Source: Xylophilus rhododendri (GTDB taxonomy: Bacteria > Pseudomonadota > Gammaproteobacteria > Burkholderiales > Burkholderiaceae_C). From it: a stretch of DNA of 64,000 bases. Below, in pieces: positions 15,500 through 23,998 of the stretch. The translations under genes and the position numbers were made by a program. The DNA lies in the NCBI RefSeq assembly GCF_009906855.1, contig NZ_CP047650.1, positions 5,332,001 to 5,396,000 on the forward strand, in the 5' to 3' direction. The stretch's first letter is position 1; every line of letters starts with the position of its first letter. A model generated the notes under the pieces. The model was not told the origin of the DNA and made no database searches. It worked only from the letters and a program-made list of their open reading frames with translations.

Positions 15500-17062
15500 T
15501 CAGGCGGCCCGCGCCAGTGCGGGCACGGCGGCGATCAGCTGCCGGGTGTAGGGGTCGCGCGGACGGCCCAGCACCTCGGCCGCATCGCCGTATTCGCGCA
15601 GCTCGCCGTGGCGCAGCACCGCCACCTGGTGGCTCACCTGGCGGATCACACCCAGGTCGTGGGAGATGAAGAGACAGGCCACGCCGGTCTCGCGCTGCAG
15701 TGCGGCGATCAGGGCCAGGATCTGCTTTTGCACCGAGACGTCGAGGGCGGAGACGGGTTCGTCCAGAACCACCACCTGCGGTTCCACCGCCAGGGCGCGG
15801 GCGATGGCCACACGCTGGCGTTGGCCGCCGGACAGGGTCAGCGGGCGGCGGGCGGCCAGGGCCGGGTCCAGCCCGACCTTGCCCAGCCACACGGCGATGC
15901 GTTCTTCATGGCGCGCAGCCGGCTCGCGGCCGAAACGCAGCCACAGCGCCTCGCCGATGACCCGACCCACGGTGTAGCGCGGATCGAAGGCCGAGAGCGG
16001 ATCCTGGTGCACGAACTGGATGGTCCGCGCCCGGCTGGGCGCCGGCGCCAGGGCCTCGGTGCGGATGCGGCCCTCGCTGGCCGTCTCCAGCCCGGCGACG
16101 ATGCGGGCCAGCGTGGTCTTGCCCGAGCCCGATTCGCCGACCAGGCCGAGGGTGCGGCCGCGCCGCAGTTCGATGCTCACCCCGCGCAGGGCCTCGCGCC
16201 CGGCGAAGCGTTTGGAGATGTCGTCGGCATGCAGGATCACCGGCGCGCTGCCGGCATCGGCCGCCAGCCCAGGGCCATCGAAATGCGGGATCGCATCGAT
16301 CAGGCTGCGGGTGTACTCGTGCGTGGGATGGTGCAGCACCCGCGCCATGTCGCCGCTCTCCACCACCTGGCCCTGGCGCAGCACCAGCACCCGGTCGGCC
16401 AGGCGCGATACCACGCCCAGGTCGTGGCTGATGAGGATCAGGGCGATGCCCTGGCGCTTCAACTCGGCGAAGAGGGCGAGGATCTCCTGCTGTACCGATA
16501 CGTCGAGGGCGGTGGTGGGCTCGTCGGCGATCAGCACCGGCGGCCGGCCGGCGATGGCGGTGGCGATCAGCGCGCGCTGGCGCAGGCCGCCCGAGAGCTG
16601 GGCGGGGTATTCGCCGTAGCGGGTGGCCGGCTCTGGCATCTGCGCCTGGGCCAGCAGCTCCAGTCCACGGGCGCGCAGGGCGCCGCGCGGGGCGGAGCCG
16701 GTGGCGCGAATGGCTTCCTCCAGCTCCTGGCCGATGGTGCGCAGCGGGTCCAGCGAGACCAGCGCGTCCTGCAGGATGTAGCCGACGCCCTGGCCGCGGA
16801 TGCCGCGCCAGGCGCGTTCGCCCAGGCCGAGCAGGTTCTGTCCGTCCAGCTCCAGCGCATCGGCCTCGATGCGGGCATTGGGGCTGTTCAGGCCGATCAG
16901 GCACCGCGCGCTGACACTCTTGCCCGAGCCCGATTCGCCGACCAGGGCCACGCATTCGCCGGGCCGCACGTCGAAGCTCACACCGGATACGGCACGGCGC
17001 AGCTGGCCATGGGCCTCGAAGCTCACCCGCAGGTTGCGTACATGGACCAGGGGCGCATTCAC
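15500..17062 (-). CDS. ABC importer, fused two-domain ATPase (GsiA/YejF type)
   Basis: 520 residues with a GTG start; GTGA at 17059-17062 overlaps the stop of the upstream permease gene. Two complete ABC modules are present: Walker A GESGSGKSVSA, signature LSGGLRQRALIA and Walker B VLIADEPTTALD in the first; GESGSGKTTLA, LSGGQRQRVAIA and VVVLDEPVSALD in the second, each followed by an H-loop (ISHDLGV). The Pro-rich region after each domain is the oligopeptide-transporter type. It powers import of a peptide-like or other bulky solute with the permeases and binding protein upstream. Same-strand overlaps show tight translational coupling. Confidence 0.93.
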   Translation of the reverse strand: MNAPLVHVRNLRVSFEAHGQLRRAVSGVSFDVRPGECVALVGESGSGKSVSARCLIGLNSPNARIEADALELDGQNLLGLGERAWRGIRGQGVGYILQDALVSLDPLRTIGQELEEAIRATGSAPRGALRARGLELLAQAQMPEPATRYGEYPAQLSGGLRQRALIATAIAGRPPVLIADEPTTALDVSVQQEILALFAELKRQGIALILISHDLGVVSRLADRVLVLRQGQVVESGDMARVLHHPTHEYTRSLIDAIPHFDGPGLAADAGSAPVILHADDISKRFAGREALRGVSIELRRGRTLGLVGESGSGKTTLARIVAGLETASEGRIRTEALAPAPSRARTIQFVHQDPLSAFDPRYTVGRVIGEALWLRFGREPAARHEERIAVWLGKVGLDPALAARRPLTLSGGQRQRVAIARALAVEPQVVVLDEPVSALDVSVQKQILALIAALQRETGVACLFISHDLGVIRQVSHQVAVLRHGELREYGDAAEVLGRPRDPYTRQLIAAVPALARAA

Positions 17063-17928
17063 AGCCGGCCCTCCGAGCGCTGCTGCAGCCAGCGGCCGAG
17101 CAGGGTGGTGCTCATCACGAACAGGGTGATCGCCACGCCGGGAAACACCGCGGCCCACCAGCCCATCACCAGGAAGTTGCGGGCATTGGTCAGCATGGCG
17201 CCCCATTCCGGCGAGGGCGGCGGGTTGCCCAGGCCCAGGAAACTCAGGGCCGCGCCCGCCAGCGTGGCGCTGCCCAGGCCCATGGTGGCCACCACCACCA
17301 GCGGCCGCAGCGCGTTGGGCACGATGTGGCGCAGGATCACTTCCGGGCCGCTCAGGCCCAGGGCCCGCGACGCCTCCACATAGCTGGCCGAACGCACCCG
17401 CAGGGTCTCGGCCCGCACGATGCGGGTGTAGTAGGGAATGCCGGCGATGCCGATGGCGATGGCCGCGTTGAACACGCCGCTGCCGAACAGCGAGACGATG
17501 AAGACGGCCAGCAGCAGCTCCGGAAAGGCCGCGCCGATGTCGGTGATACGCAGCACCACGGTCGGCACCACACGCCTTGTCAGTCCGGCCAGCAGGCCGA
17601 GCACCGTGCCCACCGCCAGCGAGATCGCCACCGCCCCGATGCCCAGCAGGATCGACGGCCGCGCGCCGTGCACCACCCGGGTGTAGACATCGCGCCCGAT
17701 CTGGTCCGTGCCCAGCAGGTGCTGTGTCGAGGGCGCTTCCAGGATGTGCCGGCGGTCGGCGCCCAGCGGGTCGCTCGGCGCCAGCAGGTCCGGCCACAGC
17801 GCGGCGCAGAGCAGCAGCAAAAAGACCGCCAGGCTCAGGCCCGCGGCCACGGTGGAGGCGCGCGGCAGGCGCCAGCGGCGCACCGCCGGGCCGTGCCAAG
17901 GCGGTGTCGTCAGGAGGGTGGTGTTCAT
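17059..17928 (-). CDS. ABC importer permease, DppC/GsiD type
   Basis: 289 residues with about six membrane segments; the N-terminal segment is VAAGLSLAVFLLLLCAALW. The LLGTDQIGRDVYTRVVHGARPSI block and the EAA loop (YVEASRALGLSGPEVILRHIVPN) are diagnostic of DppC-like peptide permeases. The ATG overlaps the stop of the DppB-like gene (ATGA, 17925-17928), and its own stop overlaps the ATPase start. It forms half of the membrane channel. Confidence 0.93.
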   Translation of the reverse strand: MNTTLLTTPPWHGPAVRRWRLPRASTVAAGLSLAVFLLLLCAALWPDLLAPSDPLGADRRHILEAPSTQHLLGTDQIGRDVYTRVVHGARPSILLGIGAVAISLAVGTVLGLLAGLTRRVVPTVVLRITDIGAAFPELLLAVFIVSLFGSGVFNAAIAIGIAGIPYYTRIVRAETLRVRSASYVEASRALGLSGPEVILRHIVPNALRPLVVVATMGLGSATLAGAALSFLGLGNPPPSPEWGAMLTNARNFLVMGWWAAVFPGVAITLFVMSTTLLGRWLQQRSEGRL

Positions 17929-18875
17929 GGGGCGGGCGCCGTCTTCAGGCGGTGGTCGATGAGGATGTAGGCGAAGTCGATCAGGGTGTTGACCAGCACG
18001 AAGGCGATGGTGCTCACGCTGACCAGCCCGAGCACCAGCGGCATGTCCTGCCGCGTCACGGCATTGACCAGCAGGCGGCCCAGGCCGGGCCGGCCGAACA
18101 GGGTCTCGGTGATGGCCGCGCCGCCCAGCAGCGCGCCGAAACCGAAGCCCAGCATGGTGAGGTAAGGGATGAGCGCATAGCGCAGCGCATGGCGCAGCTT
18201 CACGCCCAGCACCGAGAGGCCGCGGGCGCGGGCGGTGGTGATGAAGGGCTGCTCCAGCACGTCCTCCATCGCCCGCCGCAGCACCTGCGCCAGCGGCGCG
18301 GCGGTGGGCAGGGCGATGGTCAGCGCCGGCAGGATCAGGGTGCGCAGGTCGCCCGCGTCCAGCATCGGGAACACCCGCCACCAGACCGAGAACAGCAGCA
18401 TCAGGAGGAAGCCGATCCAGAACACCGGCGTGGAGGCCAGCACCAGTTCGACCGCACCGGCGATCGCGCTGGCGCGGCGGCGGCCGGCGCTCAGCACCCC
18501 GGCCGCCAGCGACAGCAGCACCGCGAAGCCGCTGGCCAGCCCCGCCAGCGCCAGGGTGGGCCGGGCCTGCTCGGCGATCAGCGCGGCCACCGGCTGCTCC
18601 TGCACATAGGACATGCCCAGGTCGCCGTGCAGCAGGCGGCCGAGATAGAACAGGTACTGCAGCGGCAGCGGCTGGTCGAGGTGGTATTCGCGGCGGATCG
18701 CGGCCAGCACCTCGGCGGTGATCGCCACCGCGTCGCCGCCCGCGCCGGCGATCACGAAGGCCGGGTCCACCGGAACCAGGCGCAGCGCGAAGAAGGCCGC
18801 GGTGAGGGCGCCCAGCACGGTGAGCGCGGCCAGGCCCAGTCGCCGGGCGATGCGGAACAACCGGGAATCCGCCAT
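17925..18875 (-). CDS. ABC importer permease, DppB/GsiC type
   Basis: 316 residues. The first membrane helix contains LAALTVLGALTAAFFALRLVP, followed by the HLDQPLPLQYLFYLGRLLHGD block typical of DppB. The EAA loop is present (FITTARARGLSVLGVKLRHAL) and the C terminus has GLVSVSTIAFVLVNTLIDFAY. It follows the binding-protein gene by five bases in the same operon. It is the partner permease for the DppC-like protein. Confidence 0.93.
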   Translation of the reverse strand: MADSRLFRIARRLGLAALTVLGALTAAFFALRLVPVDPAFVIAGAGGDAVAITAEVLAAIRREYHLDQPLPLQYLFYLGRLLHGDLGMSYVQEQPVAALIAEQARPTLALAGLASGFAVLLSLAAGVLSAGRRRASAIAGAVELVLASTPVFWIGFLLMLLFSVWWRVFPMLDAGDLRTLILPALTIALPTAAPLAQVLRRAMEDVLEQPFITTARARGLSVLGVKLRHALRYALIPYLTMLGFGFGALLGGAAITETLFGRPGLGRLLVNAVTRQDMPLVLGLVSVSTIAFVLVNTLIDFAYILIDHRLKTAPAP

Positions 18876-18880
18876 GGCGC

Positions 18881-20551
18881 TTACTTGCCGATCCAGGCGT
18901 CGAAGAGATAGGGCTGCGGCCAGGCCTTGTCCCAGGCCACGCCGTGCACGTTCTTCTGGATGGCGACCAGCCGGGCGCGCGAGTACAGCGGCACCGAGGG
19001 CGCGAAGTCGGGCAGGATCTCCTGCGCCTCGGCGTAGTAGCGCGCACGGTCGGGCGACTTGCCGGAGGAGCGTGCCTGGGCCAGCACCGCGTCGAGTGCC
19101 GGGATGCGCAGGAAGGACGCGTTCGATCCCACCGTGCTGCCGTCGCTGATGTTGTCGCTGCCGTAGAGCCGCCACAGCTGCATGCCGGTGGCCTCCGACT
19201 GGAAGGTGCCGAGCAGGCCGTAGTTGCCGTTGTAGAGGCGCTCGGGCAGGTCGGTCACCGGCTGCAGCTGGATGTCGAAGCCGAGTTTCCTGGCGTCGAT
19301 CTGCACCTGCTCCAGCGTGCGCTGGGCCAGCTGGTCGTTGTCGGCATAGGGGATGAAGGAGGCCAGGCGCTTGCCGTCCTTGCTGCGGAAGCCCTGGGCG
19401 TCGCGCTGCTTCCAGCCGGCCTCGTCGAGCAGGCGGGCGGCCTGTTCGGGGTCGTACTGGATCCGGTTCTTCAGGTCCTTGGCGAAGTCGGGGGTGGTGC
19501 TGGCCAGGTACTCCTGCACGGGATAGGCGCCGAAGGTGGCGCTGGCGACGATCTCCTCGCGGTTCAGGCCATGCAGCAGGGCCTTGCGCACTTCGACCTG
19601 GTCGAAGGGCGGGCGGCGGGTGTTGAGGTGCAGGCTGTAGCCGACGCCGGGCAGCAGGAACTCCTGGGTCTGGAAGTCGGCATTGGCCTTGACCTGCTTG
19701 GCGTACTCGGGCGCGATGAAGTCGACCACATGGGCTTCCTTGGTGGCCAGGGCGTTGAAGCGGGTCTGGTCCTCGGGCAGGAAGACGTACTTGATGCTGT
19801 CCAGGTAGGCCGCGCCCTGGTGGAAGGGGGCGGGAGCCCAGTGGTAGTCGTCGTTGCGCACATAGGTCAGGCTCTGGCCCTTGACCCAGTTGTCGAACTT
19901 GAAGGGGCCGGTGCCTATGAGTTTGGTGGCCAGCGACTTGGGGTCCTGCTCGATCTGCTGCCTGGACAGGATGCCGAAGTAGGGCGCCGCGATCAGCGTG
20001 AGGAAGCTCGATTCCGGCGTGCCCAGCTTCACCGAGACGGTGTACTCATCGACGACGGTGGCCACCGGCTTGAGTTTGGCCGTGGAGCCGGTGGACTTGT
20101 TGGCCGGGTTGTTCACGTAATCGAAATTGGCCTTGACCGCCTCGGCGTTGAAGGGCGTGCCGTCGTGGAACTTCACGTCCTTCCTCAGGTGGAAGACATA
20201 GGTGCTGGCGTCGTCCGACACCTCCCAGCTGCTGGCCAGCCAGGGCTCGTAGCTGCCGTCGCCCTTGTCCCAGACCAGCGAGTCCAGGGCGGGACGCACC
20301 GAATGCGCGCCCGAGCCCTGGTCCACCAGCGGATTGAGCTGCGCCGGCTCGGCGCGGATGGCCACCACCAACTGGCCGCCGCGCACCGGTTCGGTCTGCG
20401 CGGTGGGGGTCGTGTCCGGCGCGGCTTCGGGCGCAGCCTCCTTCTTGGAGCAGGCCGCCAGCGCCAGTCCGACCAGGCTGACGCCCACGGTCAAGGCCAG
20501 TCTGCGGGTGAAAAAAGAGCCGAGGCGCTTAGACGGAATCTGCCGGGTCAT
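18881..20551 (-). CDS. ABC importer solute-binding lipoprotein (SBP family 5)
   Basis: 556 residues. The N terminus has a lipoprotein signal with lipobox LAAC (GVSLVGLALAACSKKE), followed by an Ala/Glu/Pro/Thr linker. The body has the family-5 patterns GGQLVVAIRAEPAQLNPL, YVFHLRKDVKFHDGTPFNA, FGILSRQQIE and IGTGPFKF. It captures the substrate outside the inner membrane for the permeases and ATPase encoded downstream. Family members bind peptides, glutathione, nickel chelates or opines; neighbouring sulfur-type oxygenases suggest an organosulfur compound, but this is inference. First gene of the transporter operon. Confidence 0.92.
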   Translation of the reverse strand: MTRQIPSKRLGSFFTRRLALTVGVSLVGLALAACSKKEAAPEAAPDTTPTAQTEPVRGGQLVVAIRAEPAQLNPLVDQGSGAHSVRPALDSLVWDKGDGSYEPWLASSWEVSDDASTYVFHLRKDVKFHDGTPFNAEAVKANFDYVNNPANKSTGSTAKLKPVATVVDEYTVSVKLGTPESSFLTLIAAPYFGILSRQQIEQDPKSLATKLIGTGPFKFDNWVKGQSLTYVRNDDYHWAPAPFHQGAAYLDSIKYVFLPEDQTRFNALATKEAHVVDFIAPEYAKQVKANADFQTQEFLLPGVGYSLHLNTRRPPFDQVEVRKALLHGLNREEIVASATFGAYPVQEYLASTTPDFAKDLKNRIQYDPEQAARLLDEAGWKQRDAQGFRSKDGKRLASFIPYADNDQLAQRTLEQVQIDARKLGFDIQLQPVTDLPERLYNGNYGLLGTFQSEATGMQLWRLYGSDNISDGSTVGSNASFLRIPALDAVLAQARSSGKSPDRARYYAEAQEILPDFAPSVPLYSRARLVAIQKNVHGVAWDKAWPQPYLFDAWIGK

Positions 20552-20631
20552 AGAAGAAATTCATTCGTTTGGGTGCTTAAGAGTCAAAAGTATGATCCAT
20601 AAGAAATGTGTTTGTTATTAGGTTTGTGTAT
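20552..20631. promoter_or_regulatory. divergent promoter region between ABC importer and second monooxygenase set
   Basis: Eighty AT-rich bases in otherwise GC-rich DNA separate the binding-protein gene (minus) from the DszC-like gene (plus). A small TATG-ATC-CATA inverted repeat lies in the middle. The region must carry promoters in both directions; I cannot assign a regulator. Confidence 0.4.
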
Positions 20632-21891
20632 ATGAATTCACGTTTCCGGATGGACGGCCTGTCCCTTGGTTTCGAAGGCGCGCAGGCCCAGGCGCTGGAT
20701 GCGGTGTTGACGACGCTGGCGGACAAAGCGGCCGAGCGCGACCGGCTGGGCGGCTCGCTGGCGGCCGAGCTGCGGCAGCTGGCCGAGGCCGGCGCCACAT
20801 CGGCCCGGCTGCCGGTGGCCCAGGGGGGGCGCGGTTTCTCGTATTCGCAGAACGTCGATCTGCTCATCGCCCTGGCCCGCGCGGACTCCAGCGCGGCGCA
20901 GAGCCTGCGTTCGCACTTCCTCTACGTGGAGCACCTGGTCAGCGCGCCCGAACTCCCGGGCAGCGACTTCGGCGCGGCCGAGGTGGCGCGCGGCCGGCTC
21001 TTCGCCAGCGCCACGACGGAAATCGGCAACGTGGCCGTGGGGGCCGTCGGCACCACCGTGCTGCCGGACCTGCAGGGCCGGTTGCGGCTGGACGGCTCCA
21101 AGTTCTATACGACCGGGGCGGGCTACGCGGACTGGGTCAATGTCTTCGCGGGCGATGCCGAAGGGCAGCATGTGATCGCCACCGTGGAGCGCGAAACCCC
21201 CGGCGTGACCGTGGTGGACGACTGGGACGGCGTGGGCCAGCGACTCACCATGAGCGGCACCATGCAGTTCGACCAGGTGGCCGTCGATCCGGCCCGGGTG
21301 CGGCGGCGTTCGCAGTCGGAGGACCGGCCCTCCGGCCGCCACGACGCCATGGCCCAGCTCACCCACCTGGCCACACTCACCGGCATCGCCATCCGCGCCT
21401 TCGAAGATGCGGCTGGCTGGCTGCAGGGCCGCAAGCGCCATTTCAGCCATGCGGCGGCGCCGGTGCCTGCGTTGGATCCGCTGGTGCAGGAATTGATCGG
21501 CCGCCTTTCGGCTGTGGCCGGCACTGCGCTGCTGGCCGTGCGCTCGGCCGCGCGCCAGCTTGAAACCCCGCGTGCCGATGCCTCGGGCGACCCCTTCGCC
21601 GATGCCCACCGCAGCGTGACCCAGCTGCAGGTGGTGCTGCCGGCGCTGGTGCTCGATGCCACGCAGGCCCTGTTCGACATCGGCGGCGGCTCCATGGTGG
21701 TGGCCGGCCGGGGCTTCGACCGCCACTGGCGCAACGCCCGCACGCTGGCATCGCACAACCCTTCGCCGCAGAAGGCGCGGGTGCTGGGCAACGAGGCCCT
21801 GAACGGCGTGGCGCTGCCGGACATCTGGTATGCCGGCACGGCGGCGCCGGCGGCCTCGCCGGGCGTGGTCCGCAGCGGAGTGGCGGGATGA
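20632..21891 (+). CDS. DszC/SfnB-like acyl-CoA-dehydrogenase-fold flavin monooxygenase (second copy)
   Basis: 419 residues from the ATG at 20632 (20650 is also possible). It shares the fold and C-terminal pattern with the gene at 14306: FDRHWRNARTLASHNPS close to the end, DGSKFYTTGAGYADWVNVF in the middle, and ARADSSAAQSLRSHF in the N-terminal half. This marks the organosulfur/nitrogen monooxygenase branch rather than beta-oxidation. The stop overlaps the start of the LLM monooxygenase (ATGA), implying co-translation; DszC-like and DszA-like enzymes often work together with a shared flavin reductase, which is not encoded here. Confidence 0.82.
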   Translation: MNSRFRMDGLSLGFEGAQAQALDAVLTTLADKAAERDRLGGSLAAELRQLAEAGATSARLPVAQGGRGFSYSQNVDLLIALARADSSAAQSLRSHFLYVEHLVSAPELPGSDFGAAEVARGRLFASATTEIGNVAVGAVGTTVLPDLQGRLRLDGSKFYTTGAGYADWVNVFAGDAEGQHVIATVERETPGVTVVDDWDGVGQRLTMSGTMQFDQVAVDPARVRRRSQSEDRPSGRHDAMAQLTHLATLTGIAIRAFEDAAGWLQGRKRHFSHAAAPVPALDPLVQELIGRLSAVAGTALLAVRSAARQLETPRADASGDPFADAHRSVTQLQVVLPALVLDATQALFDIGGGSMVVAGRGFDRHWRNARTLASHNPSPQKARVLGNEALNGVALPDIWYAGTAAPAASPGVVRSGVAG

Positions 21892-23159
21892 GCGGTTTCA
21901 TCCTCAACGCCAATGTCTACGACTTCGGCGCCGACGCCGGTGCCTGGCGCGCGCCGGGCACCCAGGCGCTGGACAACCTGGACGAAGCCTTCTGGCGCCG
22001 GATCGCCCGCACGGCGGAAGACGGCGGGCTCGACGGCATCTTCCTGGCCGACGGCCCGGGCCTGTCGTCCAACCCCGCGATCCGGCCCAACCGCATGGTG
22101 GAGCCGCTGGCCACGCTGGCGGTGGTGCTGTCGGAGACCACACGCCTGGGCGTGATCGCCACCGTCTCGACCGGCGCCAACGATCCGCTGGAGCTGGCCG
22201 GCCGTCTGCTGGACTACAACCTGCTGTCCCAAGGCCGCTTCGGCTGGAACGTGGTGACCGGCTTGCCGGTGCTGTCCGCGCAGGATTTCCAGGTGCCGCA
22301 GGCGCCGGAGCGCGAGGACCGGTATGCCCGGGCGACCGAGTTCCTGGCGGTGTACCGGGGCTATCTGGCGGCAGTGCAGCAGGGCTCGGGCTTCGAGCAT
22401 GCGGGCGAGCGTTTCCGTTATTCCGTGAGCGCTGAAGAGTTGCCCACGCAAGGCCCGGCCGCGCGTTTCGCTGCCGCGGTCAGCCCGCTGATCGTGCAGG
22501 CCGGCGGCTCCGAGCAGGGCCGGCGCCTGGCCGCCGGCAGCGCCGATGCGGTGTTCTCGGCCGAGACCGTCTTCGAGGTCGCGCGCCGCAATCGGCAGGA
22601 GCTGCACACCATGGCACGTGAACTCGGCCGCCGTCCGCCGGTGGTGCTGCCGGGTGTGCATCTGGTGATCGGCTCGACCGAGGCGGAAGCCGAGGCGCGT
22701 TTCCAATTGGTGCACCAGCGCGGCCCCGAGGGCTATGTGCTGAAGCGCTTCGCCAGCCTGCTGGATGTGGATGCGGCGCTGCTCGATTTGGAAGCCCCCG
22801 CCTCCGCGCTGGACCAACTGGCCGGCTCCACCGAACGCGGCTCGGCGGGTTTCCGCAAGGCGATCACCGCCTACGGCAAGGCCAATGGCCTGAGCATCGC
22901 CCAACTGGTGCGCCACTTCTCCGGCTTCGGCCACCAGTTCTTCGTCGGCACGCCCGAGCAGTTCGCTGATGTGGCCGAACGCTGGTGGCGCGGCGATGCG
23001 GCCGACGGCTTCAATCTGCTGTTCGACGCCAATCCGCTGGGCATGCAGGAATTCGTGGACCAGGTGGTGCCGGTGCTGCGCCAACGCGGCCTGGTGGCGC
23101 CGGAGCCGCCGTCGCGCCATGTGCCCTTCGCGCAAAGACTCAAGGAGCTGTCGGCATGA
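21888..23159 (+). CDS. LLM-class flavin monooxygenase, NtaA/DszA-type
   Basis: 423 residues, the normal size for the NtaA/SnaA/DszA/SoxA group. Family patterns are FWRRIARTAEDGGLDGIFLAD, RMVEPLATLAVVLSETTRLG, ATVSTGANDPLELAG and SQGRFGWNVVTG. These enzymes use FMNH2 from a separate reductase to oxidise sulfones, sulfonates or aminopolycarboxylates. It overlaps the preceding DszC-like gene and the following LLM-like gene by ATGA junctions, so three proteins are made from one message. Together with the ABC importer this resembles a sulfur-source utilisation unit. Confidence 0.88.
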   Translation: MSGFILNANVYDFGADAGAWRAPGTQALDNLDEAFWRRIARTAEDGGLDGIFLADGPGLSSNPAIRPNRMVEPLATLAVVLSETTRLGVIATVSTGANDPLELAGRLLDYNLLSQGRFGWNVVTGLPVLSAQDFQVPQAPEREDRYARATEFLAVYRGYLAAVQQGSGFEHAGERFRYSVSAEELPTQGPAARFAAAVSPLIVQAGGSEQGRRLAAGSADAVFSAETVFEVARRNRQELHTMARELGRRPPVVLPGVHLVIGSTEAEAEARFQLVHQRGPEGYVLKRFASLLDVDAALLDLEAPASALDQLAGSTERGSAGFRKAITAYGKANGLSIAQLVRHFSGFGHQFFVGTPEQFADVAERWWRGDAADGFNLLFDANPLGMQEFVDQVVPVLRQRGLVAPEPPSRHVPFAQRLKELSA

Positions 23160-23977
23160 GTGTCATCCTCGATATCTCAGGTTTGGCGCTGGCCGAACTC
23201 ACCGCCGCGCTGGCCGTGGGCGGACCGCAGGCCGCATCGCTCGGCAAGGCGCTGGACCGGCTACCCGTGGCCGCCTTCTCGCTGGGCTTGAACGAGGCCG
23301 GCGGACGGCCACGCGATGCCTTGGTGCTGGCCTCCTTCCTGCTGGCCCATACCCGCAGCAGCCGTTTCGTGGCCGGGGCCGATCCGGCCCGCCAGCATCC
23401 GATCAACCTGGCGCGCAATCTCTCCACGCTGAGTGCGCTGCACGGCCAGCGCATCGCCGTGGGGCTGTGGGCCGATGCGCCGACCGTGGCCTGGTTCCGG
23501 CCCGACGCGGCTTCGCCCGCCACGCCCGCGGATTACCTGCGCCTGCTGTCCTCGCTGTGGGACAGCTGGCCGCTGCAGGCCATGGTGGGCGACAGCGAGG
23601 CCGGCGTCTTCGTGGATGCGGGCCAGCTGGTGCGGATCGCCGATCCGGCCTATGCCTCGATCGGCGGGCCGCTGACCCTGCCGACGGACCAGTCCGCCAA
23701 GCCGCCGCTGGTGTTGCTAGGCGCTGGTGCGGCCGACCCGGCCATCGACCTGCACCTGCTGCCTTCGGGCGCGGCCCGCTTCGAAGGCCGGGGCGCCGTG
23801 TTGCTGACCGGCCTGCAGACACTGGATGCACTGCTGGCCTGGAGCCCGCCCGAAGGCATCGAGGCGAAGACAGTCCCCGGCCCGATCCGCCAGGCCCTGG
23901 GCCTGGGCCCCAGCCGCAAGACCGCCACCGCCGGGGAAGCCGTGTTCCGCGACCCGCTCAAGGCCGCGCAGGTCTGA
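23156..23977 (+). CDS. short LLM-like protein of unknown role
   Basis: 273 residues from an ATG overlapping the preceding stop. The pattern ALVLASFLLAHTRSSRF, then PINLARNLSTLSALHGQRIAVG copies the part of the luciferase-like fold where other members have a longer barrel, so the protein looks like a trimmed relative of the flavin monooxygenases. It is about 80-150 residues shorter than usual, and I could not place the flavin-contact segment seen in the neighbour. It might be a non-catalytic partner subunit (as LuxB is to LuxA) or an enzyme with a reduced fold. Confidence in the family is moderate. Confidence 0.6.
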   Translation: MSVILDISGLALAELTAALAVGGPQAASLGKALDRLPVAAFSLGLNEAGGRPRDALVLASFLLAHTRSSRFVAGADPARQHPINLARNLSTLSALHGQRIAVGLWADAPTVAWFRPDAASPATPADYLRLLSSLWDSWPLQAMVGDSEAGVFVDAGQLVRIADPAYASIGGPLTLPTDQSAKPPLVLLGAGAADPAIDLHLLPSGAARFEGRGAVLLTGLQTLDALLAWSPPEGIEAKTVPGPIRQALGLGPSRKTATAGEAVFRDPLKAAQV

Positions 23978-23998
23978 AGCAAAAGGCGCGGCTCCAGC

